Shown here piece after piece: positions 5,745 to 9,485 of a stretch of 9,485 nt of DNA. Origin of the DNA: Candidatus Woesearchaeota archaeon (GTDB taxonomy: Archaea; Nanobdellota; Nanobdellia; Woesearchaeales; SKIA01); contig SKXU01000058.1 of the NCBI GenBank assembly GCA_007128245.1, positions 1 to 9,485 of the forward strand, given 5' to 3'. Under the pieces are notes generated by a model. It saw only the letters and a program-made list of their open reading frames with translations, made no database searches and was not told where the DNA came from. Position numbers and translations under genes: made by a program. Position 1 is the stretch's first letter, and every line of letters begins with the position of its first letter.

Positions 5745-7169
5745 CTAAATGCGGTGAATTGTGGACTGGACGGTTTGCGTGGTACGATAAAGATACCCCA
5801 GCTCCAAATTAAGCGCAGTCTGATACGCGCCGGCCCTCACAGATTGAGGAGTTAATTCATAAAAACAATTAATTTGACCACGGCCATCGCGCAAGCGAAT
5901 TTGCCCTGTCGTGCCACAATCAAGCGCCTCAGTAGTTCCAATCAAACGCGCATCAATTACCTTCACAATATCAATGAGTTCACGAGAAAACACCGATGGA
6001 GTGGCAGGAGAGCACATATCAATAGCGCCAGGAGAAAAGACTCTGCCACCACCCACATTCTCAACGTGAATAGTGAACATGATACGAGGTCCTTGAGAGA
6101 CCTGGTCAATACGAGACACACGAATCGGAGCGCCCTGATTTTGCTCAAGAGGAATTCTGCCTGCAACACACGCCTTATCAGCAGCACTCACCGCAGGAGT
6201 AGGGTCGATACACACAGAAGGAGTCAAATACGTAGTGTACAACGCACACGTAGACACTTGAAAGAGCTGATCATGACGCAAGTAATTCTCAGGCCAACGA
6301 TTTCTATCAACCCAGACGCCTACATCAATATTTACGCGCTCACCACCAGGAGTCTGATCAGTGTTGCCCCCCAAATAATCCTGAGCGAGAAGCGCGGAAG
6401 GCACCAAAATACACCCGTTCTTACAGTCACGAACAAGAGCAGCATAATGAGCAAGCGTTAACGTACCACGAGAGGGACGGTTCAAATATTCGTGAGGATA
6501 CCGAAAAGAAAAACTACAACCCGACGACGAACCACCGATACTAATGTCTCCCTCAGGACGAGAACCCTGCCAATTACAATTCAAATTTACAGGACCAAAC
6601 ACCCGATCAAAGAAATGGAGTGCACGCGAAGACTCGCCACCCCACAGCTCAGGAATACGACCAAGCAACTCACCAATGTTTACGTCGCGGGTATCCAGAC
6701 GCAGCGAACGCTCATCACCCCACTGAACGCCAATACCAATCATGTCTCGCTCATTAATACACGCAATATAGGCATCCCACTGATTATCAATCCTGCCAGC
6801 AGTACCCTGCCAACAACTGCGGGCACCCAAATCCATGGTGAACGGCCCAAAAGGATGTACAACAAACAAGTTCGGATCATACCCCGTAATGTAAATAGCA
6901 GCAATACCATCCGCACGACCAGTATTTGCCACCACTAATTGCAAACGAAATGCTTCATACAAATCAGCGCTCGGATTAGAAACACTCTCCTGGACAGACT
7001 CAGGAGTAGGACGTGCAGAACCACGATATGGGAAATACACATCACGAAACTCATGCTGATTAATAATGATGGTCTCAATACCAGGACCGGCGCCTCGTTG
7101 CGACGCAGAAGGCATACACCCAGCTAAGAAAACCAGTAACACAAGAATAAGCAAGGAGTAGCGAGACAT
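5745..7169 (-). CDS. Large secreted lipoprotein, six-Cys family, paralogue 2
   Basis: The 474-residue protein begins MSRYSLLILVLLVFLAGC, a textbook lipoprotein signal with Cys18 as the lipid site. An N-terminal Ig-like region carries FRLQLVVANTGRADG (74-88). The middle (about 100-290) is extra compared with the two paralogues and has its own six cysteines (119, 137, 198, 218, 249, 253), with Trp-rich stretches. The C-terminal part is the family module: CALYTTYLTPSVC (308-320), Cys334, QGAPIRV (345-351), FTIHVENVGGG, cysteines 386, 418 and 435, and a final LELGYLYRTT strand. No catalytic motif is seen. The frame is open to an ATG at 7217, but that start would put the TATA box inside the gene, overlap the preceding gene and spoil the signal peptide. 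The start at 7169 has the box about 25 bp upstream. It has 37 Arg but only 3 Lys in the mature part. Confidence 0.85.
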   Translation of the reverse strand: MSRYSLLILVLLVFLAGCMPSASQRGAGPGIETIIINQHEFRDVYFPYRGSARPTPESVQESVSNPSADLYEAFRLQLVVANTGRADGIAAIYITGYDPNLFVVHPFGPFTMDLGARSCWQGTAGRIDNQWDAYIACINERDMIGIGVQWGDERSLRLDTRDVNIGELLGRIPELWGGESSRALHFFDRVFGPVNLNCNWQGSRPEGDISIGGSSSGCSFSFRYPHEYLNRPSRGTLTLAHYAALVRDCKNGCILVPSALLAQDYLGGNTDQTPGGERVNIDVGVWVDRNRWPENYLRHDQLFQVSTCALYTTYLTPSVCIDPTPAVSAADKACVAGRIPLEQNQGAPIRVSRIDQVSQGPRIMFTIHVENVGGGRVFSPGAIDMCSPATPSVFSRELIDIVKVIDARLIGTTEALDCGTTGQIRLRDGRGQINCFYELTPQSVRAGAYQTALNLELGYLYRTTQTVQSTIHRI

Positions 7170-7176
7170 ACGCGTA

Positions 7177-7184
7177 CTGCGCAG
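7177..7184. repeat. 8-bp palindrome in the paralogue 2 leader region
   Basis: CTGCGCAG is a perfect palindrome between the TATA box and the ATG at 7169, the same relative position as the inverted repeat in the His-rich gene promoter but unrelated in sequence. It is short enough to be chance. Confidence 0.2.
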
Positions 7185-7188
7185 CGCT

Positions 7189-7198
7189 CCTTTAAAAG
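7189..7198 (-). promoter_or_regulatory. TATA-like box of lipoprotein paralogue 2
   Basis: The minus strand reads CTTTTAAAGG, centred about 25 bp upstream of the ATG at 7169 and just past the stop of the preceding gene (7201-7203). It fixes the paralogue 2 start and indicates an internal promoter within the exported block. Confidence 0.6.
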
Positions 7199-7200
7199 AC

Positions 7201-8127
7201 TTATTCCACACGAACAATATTCACCTCGACACGATCACTTATGCGATACGTATAATCCACTTCGACCTGGAGAAGAGTTAAAAAATTATTTTGAGCAAGC
7301 TCAATAGAAGAAGTTTCAGGCAATCGACACGTAACAGAACCCTCGCCACGGGTGAGGCGTACAGTAGCGACGTACGGATCACTATCATGACCGCACTCAA
7401 GATCCTCAGTAAGCATACGAGCACGCACATGCACTTGCGTAAGATTCTGATTAATATCATCACCAAAACACCCAGAAATCCCAGGAATGCCTCGTTGAGC
7501 ATTACGAAGAACAATCCGAAACGAAACAGAAAGATCATCGCTGTCCGCACGAGGAACTGCACGTGTTTCAACCTCATGAATCACAATAGGAGCTCCCTGC
7601 GTTGGAGGTCTGATAGGTCTATTGACACACGCAACACTCCCCGGATCAGACACGCGGGTGCGCTCAATACACACCTGTGTGTTCAGCGTAGTGGTATAAG
7701 GATAACATGCAGTGATCGTCACAGGAGTGGTGACGCGCTGAGACTGACGTTGAATCGGACGCGCAGTAAAAAACTGGGTGATCATGACTTCCTCACCCTG
7801 TATGTAGGGCTGACGGCCAGAAAGGAAAAACCCTCCAGGAATAGCACTGAAACGACCGGGAGCAATATACTGATCACGCTCAAGATACAAAGAATCAACG
7901 CCAACAAAAAACCTTCCAGGATTCTGAGGAGAAACATTAGTGGCGCCAAGATTCTTTAACGAAAACACCACAGGAAATTGCTCATTCTCATACACAAACC
8001 CAGGAACGCTCTCAATAACAATATCCACTCCCTGAGTGCCCTGAAGCATATCAATACCCCCTGGAGTGCTGGGAGAAATAAAGGTGCACGCAGAAAATAA
8101 CACAAGTAACACAAGACACGCTCTCAT
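7201..8127 (-). CDS. Secreted lipoprotein, six-Cys family, paralogue 3
   Basis: The 308-residue protein has a short leader MRACLVLLVLFSAC. Cys14 is the probable lipid site, although Phe at -3 makes the lipobox atypical. The mature part opens with LQGTQGVDIVIESVP (28-42), matching GGTQGLAISFVDSMP of the protein at 4036-5076, and continues with FPVVFSLKNLGATNV (51-65), a CARDB-like N-x-G strand pair. The six-Cys module follows: CYPYTTTLNTQVC (141-153), Cys167, QGAPIVI (177-183), VSFRIVLRN, cysteines 220, 245 and 267, and the end strand EVDYTYRISDRVEVNI. It contains 24 Arg and one Lys after the leader. It starts inside the stop of the membrane-anchored gene (ATGA, 4-nt overlap), so the two are translationally coupled and probably made in matched amounts. 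Role unknown; a surface binding or structural part is most likely. Confidence 0.85.
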   Translation of the reverse strand: MRACLVLLVLFSACTFISPSTPGGIDMLQGTQGVDIVIESVPGFVYENEQFPVVFSLKNLGATNVSPQNPGRFFVGVDSLYLERDQYIAPGRFSAIPGGFFLSGRQPYIQGEEVMITQFFTARPIQRQSQRVTTPVTITACYPYTTTLNTQVCIERTRVSDPGSVACVNRPIRPPTQGAPIVIHEVETRAVPRADSDDLSVSFRIVLRNAQRGIPGISGCFGDDINQNLTQVHVRARMLTEDLECGHDSDPYVATVRLTRGEGSVTCRLPETSSIELAQNNFLTLLQVEVDYTYRISDRVEVNIVRVE

Positions 8128-9485
8128 TCTCGCCTCACCAACCGAATCTGAATAGGAGCACGCTGGCGCGTCTCATACTCATAACGCACCTGCGTGACGA
8201 ACGTAAACTGACGAGAAGACAAATCAGGGTTAAGCAAGAACTCGCTAAGCTCAGAGTCAATACGCATCGGACAGCGCACAGTAGTAAATGCTCCACGCAC
8301 AGGAACAGGAATGTCTGTAAAAATATACCAACGATAGCCAGGAGTTACTACTTCTTGACCCTGCGCGGCAAACTCAAAAGGAACCGGCGTTTCCGGAGCG
8401 AGAACAATAGGTTGCTCAGTCGTCCCAGAACACTGATCATCCCCAGTAACAAGTTCAAATGGGAGAGGAATCTGCATGATCACATGACTCACATTCCTTA
8501 CAGCACCCAACCCCTCCCAAGCATTCTCAAGCGTTACTCCCATAGGAGGAATCACCGCAGGAAACTCATCTCGAATATGAACAGATATAGGCAAGGAAAC
8601 TTGAGGCATTCCCAAACGAACAGGACCAGGAGTGTAGACTGCTTGAGAGAGGGGCCTGATACCAAGATACGATGAAGGCTCCTGTCCGCTCGCGCGCAAA
8701 GAACGCACTTGTTCATGATCCATAAAATGAAGGGTAGTAAACCCCCACGTTTCAAACGAGAAGTTCGTGCGCACCTCAAAAGCCCCTGACTGAAAGTTTT
8801 GCTCCGTATACGGAATAGCAGCAAGAGGAATGGCGCAATCAAAGGAGAACTGCTCCATGAAATCGCCACTGCTACGGATCGTCAAACGAGGAGGGCGGGC
8901 AGAGCCCAAAATAGGCGTATCATTACCCGAACTTGTCGGACGCACATACACACAATTCAAAGACAAGTCTATATCCGAAGCCAGGGTGCGTGCACGAATA
9001 ACACCCTGCCACTCTATTGAACGATCAAGAGGAGTAACCGAAAGATTCGGCGCTTGACCCGTAACTTCATAGGTATAGTATGGCAGAACTGAACGCAGCT
9101 CGGCAACGCGCACGCCCAGCTCAGCGCCCTGCTGACGCTCAACCGTGCCAGTGTACCGCTCCGGCAAAGTACGATCCAAAAAGTCTTGCGTATCATTTCT
9201 TCGTTGGTCTATAATGCCACGAGCAGCGTCAATTGGACGTCCAAAAAATAAGTCAATCACATCCTGCCCCGTAGGAGGTTCGTATTGAGGTGTTTCCATC
9301 GCGGCGATAGGAGTAACGCCAAAAATGGCAAAAACAACCCACATAAGATGAAAGAGAATGGCGCCCCAAGCCAGAGCATTGATTATCTGAAAAATCGCTT
9401 TTAATACGCTAGAATTGCTTTGGCGCAAAGCGTTCACCAAAAAGTTAGGCCAGCTAGCAAAGTAGAGTACGGCAACAGCAAACCA
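8124..9485 (-). CDS. Membrane-anchored protein with large ectodomain, N-terminus outside window
   Basis: The frame is open to the right edge with no in-frame ATG near it (only TTG at 9440 and GTG at 9437), and the edge codons already encode hydrophobic sequence (WFAVAVLYFASW). The gene therefore very likely starts beyond the window. Of 453 visible residues, 1-20 form one membrane segment, 21-29 a short basic loop (RQSNSSVLK) and about 34-60 a second segment. The remaining roughly 390 residues should be extracellular by the positive-inside rule. The ectodomain has four cysteines in two pairs (178/217 and 352/405), suggesting two beta-sandwich domains. It ends in TQVRYEYETRQRAPIQI, like the last strand of the three lipoproteins. 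The ectodomain has no lysine and 34 arginines. It overlaps the next gene by ATGA. It could be the membrane scaffold of the block; I recognise no named family. Confidence 0.8.
   Translation of the reverse strand, partial: WFAVAVLYFASWPNFLVNALRQSNSSVLKAIFQIINALAWGAILFHLMWVVFAIFGVTPIAAMETPQYEPPTGQDVIDLFFGRPIDAARGIIDQRRNDTQDFLDRTLPERYTGTVERQQGAELGVRVAELRSVLPYYTYEVTGQAPNLSVTPLDRSIEWQGVIRARTLASDIDLSLNCVYVRPTSSGNDTPILGSARPPRLTIRSSGDFMEQFSFDCAIPLAAIPYTEQNFQSGAFEVRTNFSFETWGFTTLHFMDHEQVRSLRASGQEPSSYLGIRPLSQAVYTPGPVRLGMPQVSLPISVHIRDEFPAVIPPMGVTLENAWEGLGAVRNVSHVIMQIPLPFELVTGDDQCSGTTEQPIVLAPETPVPFEFAAQGQEVVTPGYRWYIFTDIPVPVRGAFTTVRCPMRIDSELSEFLLNPDLSSRQFTFVTQVRYEYETRQRAPIQIRLVRRE

Noticed and set aside
5874..6461. 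195-codon open frame on the plus strand
   Set aside because: It is antisense to the large lipoprotein, which has a signal peptide and a family signature. The translation is a low-complexity Arg/Thr/Asn/Ser mix with no domain, and no promoter precedes it.
7170..7217. Extension of the large lipoprotein to an ATG at 7217
   Set aside because: It would overlap the upstream gene, place the TATA box in coding sequence and add a polar stretch before an otherwise perfect lipoprotein signal peptide.
7291..7959. 222-codon open frame on the plus strand
   Set aside because: It is antisense to lipoprotein paralogue 3; its Arg/Asn/Thr-rich translation is what mirrored codons of that gene produce, and it has no promoter at leaderless distance.
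9438..9440. TTG at 9440 as the true start of the anchor protein
   Set aside because: The frame continues to the window edge and already encodes a hydrophobic segment; no promoter or ribosome binding site precedes the TTG, so the gene most likely begins outside the window.
1..9485. tRNA, rRNA, CRISPR array, insertion sequence or integration site
   Set aside because: No tRNA-like arms, regularly spaced repeats, terminal inverted repeats or transposase/integrase motifs were seen; the gaps between genes are under about 100 bp and hold only promoters and T-rich tails.

Overview
The window looks like archaeal chromosome, most likely from a small-genome DPANN-type lineage (inference). The archaeal evidence is an AAA+ proteasome-activating nucleotidase, an archaeal-type tyrosyl-tRNA synthetase, an RFC small subunit and TATA-type promoters. 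Seven transcription units have an AT-rich TATA-like box centred about 25-30 bp upstream of the start codon, with no clear Shine-Dalgarno sequence, so most mRNAs are probably leaderless. The DPANN assignment rests on gene compactness and on a small secreted Cys-rich protein; no rRNA or other phylogenetic marker is present.

The left half (1-4039) is housekeeping. On the minus strand are the first 11 codons of a gene running off the left edge, then PAN (86-1246) and TyrRS (1321-2349), each with its own promoter. TyrRS is divergent from a plus-strand pair: a PRC-barrel protein (2436-2717) joined by a 1-nt stop/start overlap to a one-TM protein with ten cysteines (2717-3049). RFC small subunit (3083-4039) follows with its own promoter. 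It converges on the next minus-strand gene so tightly that a single CTAG supplies both stop codons.

The right half (4036-9485) is a minus-strand block of five exported proteins. In transcription order they are: a membrane-anchored protein with a large ectodomain, cut by the right edge (8124-9485); a lipoprotein translationally coupled to it by ATGA (7201-8127); a larger lipoprotein (5745-7169); a His/Trp-rich secreted protein (5120-5662); and a third lipoprotein (4036-5076). The three lipoproteins are paralogues: each has CARDB-like 'N-x-G' Ig-type strands, a six-cysteine pattern with nearly constant spacing in the first four cysteines, a GAPI motif, and an aromatic C-terminal strand that the membrane-anchored protein also carries. 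Their exported parts contain almost no lysine (about 9 Lys against about 120 Arg over the block), unlike the Lys-rich cytosolic proteins next door.

The most interesting content is this block. It may encode a multi-component cell-surface assembly: a membrane anchor, disulfide-stabilised lipoproteins and a His-rich soluble partner. Its function is unknown; the assembly idea is inference from co-location, shared domains and shared composition. No RNA genes, CRISPR arrays or mobile elements were seen, and no gene-free stretch exceeds about 100 bp.
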